From Sunxiuqinia indica (GTDB lineage: Bacteria; Bacteroidota; Bacteroidia; Bacteroidales; Prolixibacteraceae), in assembly GCF_009847015.1 (NCBI RefSeq), contig NZ_WVEM01000015.1:50003-114002 (forward strand): DNA of 64,000 bases, in the 5' to 3' direction. The position numbers and the translations under genes are program-made. The notes beneath the pieces were generated by a model. The model worked only from the letters and a program-made list of their open reading frames with translations, made no database searches and was not told the DNA's origin. Of the stretch, positions 7,572-16,415 are shown piece after piece (the first letter of the stretch is position 1; the number at the start of each line of letters is the position of its first letter).

Positions 7572-10109
7572 ATGAAATCAATACTCCTAAACCTAATGCT
7601 TGTTTTATTGGTGTCGAGCACCTTCTTCTCTTGTCGGCAAAAAGAAGTAAAAAAAGATCTCAAACTTTGGTACAATGAGCCCGCCAGCGAATGGATGGAA
7701 GCCTTGCCTATTGGAAATGGCAGCTTTGGAGCGATGATTTTTGGGCGGCCTGATCATGAAGTTATTCGATTGAATCATGACGAATTCTGGTCGGGATATC
7801 CACGGGATTTGACAAATGCGGACGCTGCCGGCTATGCTGCGAAGGTTGCCCGATTGGTTGAGGATCGAAAATATACGGAAGCCGATGAAGTAATACGAAA
7901 CATCCAGGGGCCTTACACCGAATCCTATCAGCCCCTGGGAGACTTAGTGCTTGAAACCGGACATCAGACATTTTCGAATTACAAGCGGCAGTTGAATATT
8001 TCTGAGTCTGTTTCCGAGGTGACTTATGAAACAAACGGGGTTGGATACAAGCGTGAGGTTTTGGCCAGTTATCCCGATCAAGTCATTGCAGTAAAACTTA
8101 CAGCTTCAGAGCCCAGTCAACTTAGTTTTTCGTTGTCGCTGAATAGCCTGCTGAAACATAAAATTCTTTCAGAAGATGGGGTTTATAAAATGATTGTTCA
8201 GGCTCCGAAACAGGTAGCACCTAATTATCGGGATGTTGATCAACCCATTGTTTATGATGATTGGACTGGAGAAGGGATGAAGGCTCAGGTGAATGTGCAG
8301 ATTCGCTCGGAAGACGGCGAAGTCCAGGTAGCCGATGACAAAATTTCCCTGAAAAGTGGAACAGAAGCAATTGTATTAATTTCAGCGGCCACCAGCTTTA
8401 ACGGGCCGTTTAAGTCTCCGGGCTTGGAGGGGAAAGATTTTGAAACGATTGCAAATCGAAATTTGAAAGAAGCGGCTCAGTTGGACTGGGAGACCTTAAA
8501 GAGCAATCATGTTACGGATTATGAGCAGCTTTTTGATCGGGTTGCCCTGACACTGGGCGAGGAGCAGCATGTAGACAGTTTTCCAACTGATGAGCGAATT
8601 ATTTCATTCAAGGAAAACAAAGATCCGGATATGGTTGCGCTGTTGTTTCAGTATGGTCGTTATTTGCTTATATCTTCATCAAGACCTGGAACGCAAGCGG
8701 CCAATTTGCAAGGGATTTGGAGTAGCACCGTTCAGCCTCCGTGGAGTAGTAACTATACCCAAAATATTAATGTTGAAATGAATTATTGGCCGGCCGAAGT
8801 AACCAACTTGTCAGAGTTGACCGACCCGCTGATGAATTTAGTAACGAATAACAGCCTAAAAGGGAGGGCTATTGCTGACTCGTATTATGGCTTGGAAGGT
8901 TGGGCGTCGCACCATAATGGCGACATTTGGGCGCATTGTGCACCTGTTGGCGAAGGAGGAACTGCTGACCCGGCGTGGGCGAATTGGAGTATGGGAGGCG
9001 TTTGGATGCTCAGTCATGTTTGGGAGCATTATTTATTTACGGGTAATCAGGATTTTTTGAAAACGATGTATCCGGCAATGAAAGGAGCCGCTCAGTTTCT
9101 TATTGGGATGTTGAATACAAATAATAGTGGTTACCTGGAAACCCAGTTTGGGACCTCTCCTGAAAATAAATTCATCGATCCGGAGACTGGCCGTGCGGTG
9201 GCTGTTTGTGCGGGGCCTGCATGCGATTTGGCTATGACCAATGAGTTGTTAAACAATTGTTTAAAGGCAACGCTTGTTTTGGGTATTGATCCGGAGTTCC
9301 AGTCGGAGTTACAAATGCTGATTCCTAAGTTGCAACCTTTTCGGATTAATGACAACGGCATTTTGATGGAGTGGAACGAAGATTTTGAAGAGACAGACCC
9401 GCATCATCGACACTTGAACCACTTGTATGGAATTCATCCGGGGAACCAAATTAATCCATGGGATACCCCGGAATTGTTTACGGCCGTTAGAAATTCACTT
9501 GAGCGACGAGGTGATGAGGCCACTGGTTGGTCTATGGGCTGGAAATCGAACATGTGGGCACGAATGTTAGATGGTGATCATGCTTTAAAGATTATTCAGA
9601 ATTTGTTTACTCCCATTAATTTTGGAGATCAAGCTGGCCATTCAGGAGGAGGTCTCTATAAAAATATGCTTGATGCTCACCCGCCATTTCAAATTGATGG
9701 TAATTTTGGTGTAACTGCCGGTGTTGCCGAAATGCTGGTGCAAAGTCATGCCGGAGCCATTCACTTTTTGCCTGCATTACCCAGTTCCTGGTCAAAAGGC
9801 GAAGTTAAGGGGTTAAAAGCTCGGGGTGGTTTTACTATTGACGTGAGTTGGGCTGACGGAAAATTTGAGCGTGCAACCATTTATTCTTCTTTGGGGGGAA
9901 AAGCAATTATTCGTTCGGAGTGGCGACTTAATTTGCCCGGGTACGATCCGGGCTCCGGGAAAGCGAATTCGTTGATGAAAGCAACAGCGATTCCAGAGCC
10001 TGAAATAGCTGGTGATCCTGATTTGCAACCGAAAGAGCTGAAAACATATTTTTTATACGAACTTGAAACGAAAGTGGGAGAGCATGTTTTGGTTGAAAGG
10101 GCAGATTGA
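7572..10109 (+). CDS. Glycoside hydrolase family 95 (alpha-L-fucosidase type), lipoprotein
   Basis: An 845-residue secreted enzyme expected to remove alpha-1,2-linked L-fucose (some members act on L-galactose). The lipobox places the lipidated cysteine at residue 21 (STFFSC). Family signatures are clear: LKLWYNEPASEWMEALPIGNG at the start of the N-terminal beta domain, the catalytic-barrel segment NINVEMNYWPAEVTNLSEL with the two active-site asparagines known from GH95, HHRHLNHLYGIHPGNQI, and FQIDGNFGVTAGVAEML with the conserved Asp. Length is typical. It stands alone on the plus strand. A TATTTTTG match to the -7 element lies at 7544-7551, but no good -33 element accompanies it. It is not adjacent to a SusC/D pair, so its substrate is not given by context. 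Confidence 0.93.
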   Translation: MKSILLNLMLVLLVSSTFFSCRQKEVKKDLKLWYNEPASEWMEALPIGNGSFGAMIFGRPDHEVIRLNHDEFWSGYPRDLTNADAAGYAAKVARLVEDRKYTEADEVIRNIQGPYTESYQPLGDLVLETGHQTFSNYKRQLNISESVSEVTYETNGVGYKREVLASYPDQVIAVKLTASEPSQLSFSLSLNSLLKHKILSEDGVYKMIVQAPKQVAPNYRDVDQPIVYDDWTGEGMKAQVNVQIRSEDGEVQVADDKISLKSGTEAIVLISAATSFNGPFKSPGLEGKDFETIANRNLKEAAQLDWETLKSNHVTDYEQLFDRVALTLGEEQHVDSFPTDERIISFKENKDPDMVALLFQYGRYLLISSSRPGTQAANLQGIWSSTVQPPWSSNYTQNINVEMNYWPAEVTNLSELTDPLMNLVTNNSLKGRAIADSYYGLEGWASHHNGDIWAHCAPVGEGGTADPAWANWSMGGVWMLSHVWEHYLFTGNQDFLKTMYPAMKGAAQFLIGMLNTNNSGYLETQFGTSPENKFIDPETGRAVAVCAGPACDLAMTNELLNNCLKATLVLGIDPEFQSELQMLIPKLQPFRINDNGILMEWNEDFEETDPHHRHLNHLYGIHPGNQINPWDTPELFTAVRNSLERRGDEATGWSMGWKSNMWARMLDGDHALKIIQNLFTPINFGDQAGHSGGGLYKNMLDAHPPFQIDGNFGVTAGVAEMLVQSHAGAIHFLPALPSSWSKGEVKGLKARGGFTIDVSWADGKFERATIYSSLGGKAIIRSEWRLNLPGYDPGSGKANSLMKATAIPEPEIAGDPDLQPKELKTYFLYELETKVGEHVLVERAD

Positions 10110-10172
10110 TCTGATTTTTGTATGCAAACGCGTGCTTTAGGATTAACTTCCTTGGCATAACTAGATAAAAAG

Positions 10173-10204
10173 AAAGACTCCATTATTCGAATAATGGAGT
10201 CTTT
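10173..10204. terminator. Bidirectional terminator between convergent genes
   Basis: A perfect 32-bp palindrome, arms AAAGACTCCATTATTC and its complement, flanked by an A-rich left side and T run on the right. It lies between the stop of the GH95 gene and the stop of the convergent NTF2-like gene and can terminate both transcripts. Confidence 0.88.
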
Positions 10205-10225
10205 TCAATAATTGATGTTATTCAA

Positions 10226-11137
10226 TTATTCGTAATGATTGCTGCTGTAGTAGCCCATCGAATTCACAATTTTTCCCTCGTCGTTAAAAGTATGCGAAAG
10301 CATCATTGGGAATTCTATTTTCTTCCCATCTGCAATCGACGTTGCCGTAAAAACCCACCAGGAGTAAACAACATAGTCATCATTTAAAGCATAGTAGATG
10401 CAATCCGGATATCCAACTTGCTTCATGTTGATGTCGTCCATTTCAGAAAACTGTGATTCCCATACCTTAGTCTGAGCTTCCATGTCATTTTGTTCTTTCA
10501 GTTTCATGGTGGTGTTTGAGAAGAAAACATCATCTGCATAGAACGCTTTCATGGCGTCAAGATCTTTGTCGCAATAGGCATTAGCAAGTTTTCGAACTTT
10601 GGTGATGTAAGGGTGTCCGATATAGACTTTACCGTTTTCTCTCGTTGTTTTACTTCTGTTTATTTCCTGAAAAACATCGTTGTTTGAATAGTGATGGATT
10701 GAGGTTATTTGTCCCTCATCATTAAAACTATACAAATTATGAATAGATAAATCGAGCTTAATTCCTGTTTCTTTGTGCGTCCCTTTTAATCGTAACCAAT
10801 CCTGAACCCATACGCCACTCTCTTTATAATCAATAGCATCGGCATAAGCAGGAGTGTCCGTTGCAACTTTCAGATCTTCAAATTCTTTGTTCCACCAATC
10901 AACACTCTTGACCTGTTCATCACGAGTTTTTAAATTTCGATTTCCGTTGATAACAACCATTACAGTGTCTGCCAACAAGCTGCCATAAGTTGTTTTATCA
11001 CCTTTTTCGAGGGCATTCCATAGTTTATCCACTTTATCCATTGCTGGATGCTCAATAAATACTTCGCCGTTTTTTTTCTGTGCCAAAGCGGCCATCATAG
11101 CCAATAGCAGTACAATAAGAATAGGAATTTTTTTCAT
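10226..11137 (-). CDS. Secreted protein with two NTF2-like (SnoaL) domains
   Basis: A 303-residue protein with a signal peptide (KKIPILIVLLLAMMAALAQ) and two repeats of about 130 residues. Each repeat begins with a similar element (EVFIEHPAMDKVDKLW and KVYIGHPYITKVRKLA), then a 'time/size of pool' helix pair and a DDV/DTVMV strand typical of the NTF2-like/SnoaL fold, and ends with FNDEGQI or FNDEGKI. These folds serve as enzymes or binding modules, and no catalytic residue is diagnostic, so the function is unknown. The ATG at 11137 is preferred over the TTG at 11143. It is convergent with the GH95 gene across a shared terminator and has an interrupted palindrome 39-59 bp upstream of its start. 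Confidence 0.75.
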   Translation of the reverse strand: MKKIPILIVLLLAMMAALAQKKNGEVFIEHPAMDKVDKLWNALEKGDKTTYGSLLADTVMVVINGNRNLKTRDEQVKSVDWWNKEFEDLKVATDTPAYADAIDYKESGVWVQDWLRLKGTHKETGIKLDLSIHNLYSFNDEGQITSIHHYSNNDVFQEINRSKTTRENGKVYIGHPYITKVRKLANAYCDKDLDAMKAFYADDVFFSNTTMKLKEQNDMEAQTKVWESQFSEMDDINMKQVGYPDCIYYALNDDYVVYSWWVFTATSIADGKKIEFPMMLSHTFNDEGKIVNSMGYYSSNHYE

Positions 11138-11175
11138 CGTCAATTCAGTTTTAAGATTAATAAATGCAAGCTGAC

Positions 11176-11196
11176 TATTTAGATACAGTCTAAATA
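11176..11196. promoter_or_regulatory. 21-bp interrupted palindrome upstream of the NTF2-like gene
   Basis: TATTTAGA, 5 nt, TCTAAATA: a perfect 8-bp dyad 39-59 bp upstream of the ATG at 11137, within the likely promoter. The form is that of a dimeric repressor operator, of the general TTTAGA..TCTAAA shape seen for some metal-responsive regulators; the regulator cannot be named from the sequence. Confidence 0.5.
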
Positions 11197-11779
11197 AAAA
11201 TAAGCAAAAGAATCTTCAAAAGAAATGCTTTTTAACATGTTGATTTTTAGTTGGTAATTGTGTTTTTTAATTTCGGGGGTTGGATCGTTTGTTTATTGCG
11301 TTGACAACAGGAGCTGTATCATGAGCGATTTTGTTTTCGTCTAGCAATATAACTCTTCATTTTATTTTTTCTCTATCGAATTTAAAAGTGCTCAATACCT
11401 ACCATAATTAGCAAGTATTGTTGACTCTGTTATGTTTGTGTCATCCCATCAGTTTTTCAGTGGGTTGACAATTGGTTTTAACTCCCGTAAAGAAACAGGA
11501 GTATCTATTTTAGTTGGTTTGGACGAAGAGTGACCTAAAAGCTCTTGTATGAATGTTAAATCAATACCTTGTTCCAACAAACGCGAAGCCAAACCACGCG
11601 AAAAGATTTGCTCGGGAGCAGGAGTTGCACGAGGTGAAAAGAGGTCGTTGTTTCACTTGGAATAGGCGTTGATGCAGGTAAAGCGCCCATTGCACGACTT
11701 GAAGTTGTCATTGTTTGACCCACAGGTTACTTTTGCTTTTTCAAAGCAAGACCCGGGTCACAGACCTGCGCCAGCGGGG
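11197..11779. other. Long intergenic stretch with degraded sequence
   Basis: AT-rich DNA without an intact gene. The only recognisable content is the C-terminal recombinase remnant at 11449-11595. Between 11596 and 11779 there is a direct-looking cysteine- and proline-poor, GC-richer segment without recognisable coding content, possibly more of the decayed insertion. Confidence 0.5.
11449..11595 (-). pseudogene. Tyrosine recombinase (phage integrase family) C-terminal remnant
   Basis: Minus-strand translation gives LLEQGIDLTFIQELLGHSS, then SKPTKIDTPVS and ends LKPIVNPLKN before a TGA at 11449. This matches the last part of Bacteroidota integron/phage-type tyrosine recombinases (LLEQG.D...IQELLGHSSSKTT.IYTHVS). 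Relative to that pattern, the segment that normally carries the catalytic tyrosine reads KIDTPVS, so the tyrosine is lost. Upstream codons do not continue the family (the HxLRHxFAT motif is absent). Only about 48 codons remain, so this is a dead fragment of a mobile element. Confidence 0.7.
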
Positions 11780-12739
11780 CTACTGCTTCAACCATTTTTT
11801 CTTTTTGAAGTAGATAAAAGGCAACAGGGCCGATAAGATCATAGCCACCAGAGCGATTGGGTAGCCATAAGTCAATTCAAGTTCAGGCATCGTTTCAAAG
11901 TTCATTCCGTAGACACCTGCTATAAAGGTTGGTAGAGAAATACACACGGTAACCACTGTGAGCATTTTAAAAATATGGTTTTGCTCTAAATCAATCTTAT
12001 TCGATACGTTTTCTTTTAAATCGTCCAGGCGCTCGAAATTAAAATGGATATAGTCGGAAACAGCCGACAAGTCGGTCAATTCAACAGAAACACTTTCTTT
12101 TATTCTGGTTGTTTGTTCCCAATTGCTCTTCATATACAATGTGAAAATCCTGGAGGTTTCCAACAGTGCCTCTTTGATTAACAGGTTGTTGAAATTGTAG
12201 GTGGTAATGACATCCAGCTCTTCCTTCGAAAACTCTTTTTCGATTAAAATTCTGCTTGCAAGCGTTTTAATTTTTTTCGATTGATGTTCAGTAATATCTG
12301 CGAAATAGTCTGAAATGAACTCAAACTGGAATTTAAAGATACCTTCAGTATCCGATGATTCCTGGATGGATCTGATCTTGTTGGAATAAGCTTCGTTAAA
12401 AACCGTATCCAGCTTGCAACTTGAAAACAGAAAAACGCCATCCTTCGTGACAATGATAAAAACAGGCTCTTCAACCATTTTCTTTTCACGATCCAGGTAG
12501 GGAATGGAAAAATGGAATGAGGCCTGGTAGGTGGTTTCTAAAAAGTGAGAGCTGATTTCAATGTCTTCATAATTTTTCATGATTGTGAAGTCGAGCCCAT
12601 AATTCTCCGATAGCCAATCCAATTCAACATCCGTGGAATCATGAAACTGCATTAAATGAAAGTCGAGCTTGGAAGACGAAATGTCGCTAACGGCTTGAAA
12701 AGTCAAGCATTCCTTATTTTTTAATAATATTTCTATCAT
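11780..12739 (-). CDS. corA: CorA-family divalent cation transporter
   Basis: Inner-membrane Mg2+/Co2+ (or related cation) channel of 319 residues. It has a long soluble N-terminal domain, a coiled stalk (NFERLDDLKENVSNKIDLEQNHIFKMLTVV), and two C-terminal membrane helices separated by the hallmark YGMN loop at about residues 277-280; the protein ends in a lysine-rich tail (KKKKWLKQ). The sequence after GMN lacks the usual MPE..W loop spelling but has MPELEL, close to it. The ATG at 12739 is chosen because the 23 residues added by an upstream start at 12808 have no family counterpart. It probably stands alone; the region upstream is decayed sequence. Confidence 0.88.
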   Translation of the reverse strand: MIEILLKNKECLTFQAVSDISSSKLDFHLMQFHDSTDVELDWLSENYGLDFTIMKNYEDIEISSHFLETTYQASFHFSIPYLDREKKMVEEPVFIIVTKDGVFLFSSCKLDTVFNEAYSNKIRSIQESSDTEGIFKFQFEFISDYFADITEHQSKKIKTLASRILIEKEFSKEELDVITTYNFNNLLIKEALLETSRIFTLYMKSNWEQTTRIKESVSVELTDLSAVSDYIHFNFERLDDLKENVSNKIDLEQNHIFKMLTVVTVCISLPTFIAGVYGMNFETMPELELTYGYPIALVAMILSALLPFIYFKKKKWLKQ

Positions 12740-13041
12740 AGTTGTTCGCTTTGAGTGAAGGACAACAAATGGGTTGCGGACAGGCAGCCAGGTGAAAAGC
12801 CAAGCCATTCAGATACCGCAATAGCCAAGCCATGTTCCCTTCGGGTTTGGTGTCTGCTGCGACCCGATATTAATGAGCTAACAATTTACACAGTATAACG
12901 GTTAAATCAAACCGACATCTGAACCTTTTACTTCAGCGAAATTGGTGTATTGAATAATCGTATAAATACGTTCACGTTCAAACTTCGGCAACCATTATCC
13001 GAGTATGCAGGAACGTGTAGCGTTTTTGATAAAATACAGTT
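12740..13041. other. Decayed intergenic region between corA and the gnd remnant
   Basis: No intact gene. On the minus strand a 30-codon open stretch at 12902-12994 (FERERIYTIIQYTNFAEV, ending DVGLI and TAA) has the look of a protein C-terminus but I cannot identify it. The direct repeat AGCCAAGCCAT occurs twice near 12801-12837. The rest shows nothing. Confidence 0.4.
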
Positions 13042-13142
13042 CTACCAATCGGTATGAAAGGTACCCTCTTCTCCAATTCGTTGGTAACCAAAATATTCGC
13101 GCTGCGCCTGAATCAGATCAATCCAAAATCATATTTTTCCAT
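13042..13142 (-). pseudogene. gnd: 6-phosphogluconate dehydrogenase remnant (large internal deletion)
   Basis: On the minus strand an ATG at 13142 reads MEKYDFGLI, the expected first residues of a Gnd protein (normally followed by GLAVMG), and then hits a stop. In another frame the sequence continues at once as DLIQAQREYFG, then YQRIGEEGTFHTDW and a TAG at 13042, which is the conserved Gnd C-terminus (LIQAQRDYFGAH.Y.RID..G.FHT.W) lacking three residues after YFG. About 450 codons are therefore missing between the two ends. The leader of this remnant shares 17 bp around its ATG with tal (13135-13151 versus 14320-14336). The position directly downstream of tal and tkt supports an ancestral tkt-tal-gnd pentose phosphate operon. 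Confidence 0.75.
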
Positions 13143-13208
13143 AGCTGTATTAAACCGTTATGTTGAGTATCTTCTCCGTGTCAAGTAATAATTCTCACAC
13201 GCTAAGTC

Positions 13209-14327
13209 TTAATTTGCTTCTTTTTCAATGCTTTTGAGTAAGCTGTCAAACGGGTCGGTGAATTTTTCGATACCTTCTTTCACCAGTTGATCTGTGATCG
13301 CGTCTAAATTGAGTTCAATTTTTTCAAGATCACTAAAAACGCTTAAAGCCTTTTTAACATCCTCGTTGACGGTATTGGGAAGAACTTTACCATGATGTTT
13401 AAATGCTTCGATGGTTTCGGCGGGCATTGTGTTTACAGTGAACGGACCAATAAGTGGTTCTACATATCGGGTGTCACTGTATCCCTCGGTTTTATTGCTG
13501 GTACTTGCCCAAAGTGGACGTTGCACCCGAGCGCCTTTCGAGGCCAGTTTCTCCCAGCGGTCGCCGCTGAATGCATTCAAGAAACTTTGGTATGCAATTT
13601 TGGCGCTTGAAATAGCCGTTTCACCCAGCAGATTTTCTGCTAATATTTTTTTATCGCCGTGTGAATTGGGAATAATATCATCCGACAGTATTTTATCGGT
13701 AAGCACATCAATCCGGCTTAAGAAGAAACTGGCTACTGATGCTATTTTATCAATGGGTTTGCCTTCTTCAGCCCGACGTTCCAGAGCTTTCAAATAAGCT
13801 TCGGCAACGGCTTCATAGCTTTCAATGGAAAAAAGCAGCGTGATGTTGATGTTAATTCCTTCATACAACATTTCTTCAATGGCCGGAATTCCTTCCGGGG
13901 TTCCGGGTATCTTAATCATACAGTTTGGGCGGTCAACCGATTTATACAGTCGTCGGGCTTCGGCCTTGGTTTTTTCTGTTTCCCTTGCCAAATAAGGCGA
14001 AACTTCTAAACTTACGAAACCATCTTCGCCGTTTGATGCATCGAACACGGGGCGCAACAGGTCACAGGCTTTCTGAATATCCTGAATGGCCAGTGCCTCG
14101 TAAATTTCGTCTGGTTTTTTTCCTTTTCCGGCCAGCGCTTTTATCTGGTCGTCATACAAATGACCGCTGGAAATCGCTTTATTAAAAATACTCGGATTAG
14201 AGGTAATTCCTCTCAAACCTTCATTTTTGATTCTGTTTTCCAGTTCTCCGTTTGTAATTATTTCTCTCGATAAGTTGTCAAGCCAGTAGCTTTGTCCATA
14301 TTCCAATAGTTTATCAAACTTTTCCAT
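13209..14327 (-). CDS. tal: Transaldolase
   Basis: Cytoplasmic enzyme moving a dihydroxyacetone unit between sedoheptulose 7-phosphate and glyceraldehyde 3-phosphate in the non-oxidative pentose phosphate pathway. At 372 residues it is of the longer bacterial class. Signatures: the N-terminal LRGITSNPSIFNKAI, VSLEVSP, the Schiff-base lysine segment NCMIKIPGTPEGIPA, INITLLFSIESYEAVAEAY, SVASFFLSRID, and RPLWASTSNKT near the C-terminus. ATG at 14327. It follows tkt by 66 bp on the same strand, so the two are probably one transcript. It lies downstream of the arabinan locus, whose product L-arabinose feeds this pathway via xylulose 5-phosphate. Confidence 0.95.
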   Translation of the reverse strand: MEKFDKLLEYGQSYWLDNLSREIITNGELENRIKNEGLRGITSNPSIFNKAISSGHLYDDQIKALAGKGKKPDEIYEALAIQDIQKACDLLRPVFDASNGEDGFVSLEVSPYLARETEKTKAEARRLYKSVDRPNCMIKIPGTPEGIPAIEEMLYEGININITLLFSIESYEAVAEAYLKALERRAEEGKPIDKIASVASFFLSRIDVLTDKILSDDIIPNSHGDKKILAENLLGETAISSAKIAYQSFLNAFSGDRWEKLASKGARVQRPLWASTSNKTEGYSDTRYVEPLIGPFTVNTMPAETIEAFKHHGKVLPNTVNEDVKKALSVFSDLEKIELNLDAITDQLVKEGIEKFTDPFDSLLKSIEKEAN

Positions 14328-14393
14328 AGCTGTATTTTATGTTACTTTTTCTGATTGAATTGTTTTCTTTCTTCGGCACGGCAAGCCTTACGT

Positions 14394-16415
14394 TCATGAT
14401 TTACTTTGTTCTATTGATCGTTTTACATGATCAATCACATTGTCAACCGTAAAGCCATAATGTTTGAAGTTTTCCTGATAAGGAGCACTTGAGCCAAAAC
14501 GTTCCACCGATACCACGGTGCCACTGTCGCCAACCCATTCTTTCCAGCCGAGTGAAGCACCTGCTTCTACTGCTGTTCTTGCTTTCACCTTGGGCGGAAA
14601 TACTTCATTACGGTAGGCTTCGTCCTGCACCTTAAATAGTTCCCAGCAAGGCATGCTCACTACCCGCGAGTCAATATTCATGTCGCGCAGTTTTTCCTGT
14701 GCTTCCAGTGCCAGCGAAACTTCGGAACCAGTCGCCATAAGAACTGCATCAGGCGTATCGCCTTTTTCGTTCGAAAGGATGTAAGCACCTTTCATTACAC
14801 CTTGAGCCGAGGCATATTTACTCCGGTTTACAATCGGAACATTTTGCCGTGTCAATACCATCATCGAGGGACCTTCTTTTCGCTTTAATACGGCTCGCCA
14901 GGTGTAAGCTACTTCGTTGGCGTCGGCCGGACGAAAAACAAAAATGTTGGGCATGGCTCTAAACGAAGCCAGGTGCTCCACGGGTTGGTGAGTGGGGCCA
15001 TCGCCTCCCAGACCAATGGAATCGTGGGTGAGCACATAAATGGCTGGCAGTTCCATCAATGCTGCCAGCCGGATCGCCGGGCGGGCATAATCGGAAAAGA
15101 TGAAAAATGTAGACGCAAAAGCCCGAAGTCCTCCATGAAGTGTCATTCCTGAAGTGGCCGCTGCCATTCCGTGTTCTCTGACTCCCCAGGCGATATTTCG
15201 GTTCTGGTAGTTTCCTTTGCCAAAATACCCCGATTCTTCCATCAATGTTTTTGTTGAAGCTGCCAGATCAGCACTTCCACCCAGCAGGTAAGGAACCTGC
15301 TCCGCAAATGAATTAATAATTTTTGCCGATGCTTTACGCGTTGCCACAGGGCCGTCATCGGGCTTGAATTCGGGAATATCCTTATCCCAGTCTTTATCGA
15401 GCTCAAGTGCTCTCCCTTGTTCCAGCAACGCATGCAAGTCCGGGTGTTTTTGCTGGTATTGGTCGTACATCGTCTGCCATTTTTTTTCGAGCTCCTCGCC
15501 TCTGTCAATGGCTTTTTGCATGTGAGTTTCCACTTCCTCCGGAACATAAAAGGATTTGTCCTCGGGCCAGCCATAGGCTTTTTTGGTTGCTTTTACTTCG
15601 TCTTCACCCAGCGCCGAGCCGTGTGCTGCTGCTGTATCCTGTGCGTTGGGTGCGCCATAAGCAATGTGGGTACGTAAGATTATCAGCGAGGGTTTATCTT
15701 TTTCCTGTTGAGCGGCCTCGTAAGCTTTGGTAATTTTTTCGGTATCGTTGGCACTTTCACCTAAATCCTGCACGTGCCAGTGGTATCCTTCGAATCGTTT
15801 TTTCACATCGTCGCTGTAGGTTACTTCGGTGTCCCCGTCAATGCTGATGTGGTTGTCGTCGTAAAGAAAAATAAGTTTTCCCAATCCAAAATGACCAGCC
15901 AGTGACGCGGCTTCACTTGAAGCTCCCTCCATCAGGTCTCCGTCGCTGCAAAAGCCATAAACGTGATGATCAATTATTGGGGCGTCTGGTTTATTAAATC
16001 GTGAAGCAAGGTGTGCTTCTGCCATGGCCATTCCCACAGCAGTCATAAATCCTTGTCCCAGTGGTCCCGTTGTTGTTTCAATACCTTCGGTGAGTCCATA
16101 TTCGGGGTGACCGGGGGTTTTGCTGCCCCACTGTCGAAGATCTTTCAGATCATTCAACGATAACGGATAGCCGGTTAGATGCAACATAGCATATTGAATA
16201 ATGGACGCGTGACCACTCGATAACACAAACCGATCGCGGTTAAACCAATGGGGGTTTTTAGGATTGTACTTCATGATATTATTCCACAAAACATAGGCTG
16301 CCGGTGCCAGCGACATGGCTGTTCCCGGATGACCTGAGCCAGCTTTCTGTACAGCATCCATCGCCAAGGTTCTTATCGTGTTAATCGATCGGGTTTCAAT
16401 ATTTTCTTTCTTCAT
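14394..16415 (-). CDS. tkt: Transketolase
   Basis: Thiamine-diphosphate enzyme of 673 residues exchanging two-carbon units in the pentose phosphate pathway. N-terminal SGHPGTAMSLAP and LSSGHASIIQYAML; thiamine-diphosphate binding motif GDG..MEGASSEAASLAGHFGLGKLIFLYDDN; pyrimidine-domain segments REHGMAAATSGMTLHGG and TFFIFSDYARPAIRLAALM; then THDSIGLGGDGPTHQPVEHL and a C-terminal domain with ATGSEVSLALEAQ. All cofactor motifs are intact and length is normal. First gene of a tkt-tal pair; 572 bp separate it from the end of the arabinan locus, where a terminator is seen, so it has its own promoter. Confidence 0.97.
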   Translation of the reverse strand: MKKENIETRSINTIRTLAMDAVQKAGSGHPGTAMSLAPAAYVLWNNIMKYNPKNPHWFNRDRFVLSSGHASIIQYAMLHLTGYPLSLNDLKDLRQWGSKTPGHPEYGLTEGIETTTGPLGQGFMTAVGMAMAEAHLASRFNKPDAPIIDHHVYGFCSDGDLMEGASSEAASLAGHFGLGKLIFLYDDNHISIDGDTEVTYSDDVKKRFEGYHWHVQDLGESANDTEKITKAYEAAQQEKDKPSLIILRTHIAYGAPNAQDTAAAHGSALGEDEVKATKKAYGWPEDKSFYVPEEVETHMQKAIDRGEELEKKWQTMYDQYQQKHPDLHALLEQGRALELDKDWDKDIPEFKPDDGPVATRKASAKIINSFAEQVPYLLGGSADLAASTKTLMEESGYFGKGNYQNRNIAWGVREHGMAAATSGMTLHGGLRAFASTFFIFSDYARPAIRLAALMELPAIYVLTHDSIGLGGDGPTHQPVEHLASFRAMPNIFVFRPADANEVAYTWRAVLKRKEGPSMMVLTRQNVPIVNRSKYASAQGVMKGAYILSNEKGDTPDAVLMATGSEVSLALEAQEKLRDMNIDSRVVSMPCWELFKVQDEAYRNEVFPPKVKARTAVEAGASLGWKEWVGDSGTVVSVERFGSSAPYQENFKHYGFTVDNVIDHVKRSIEQSKS

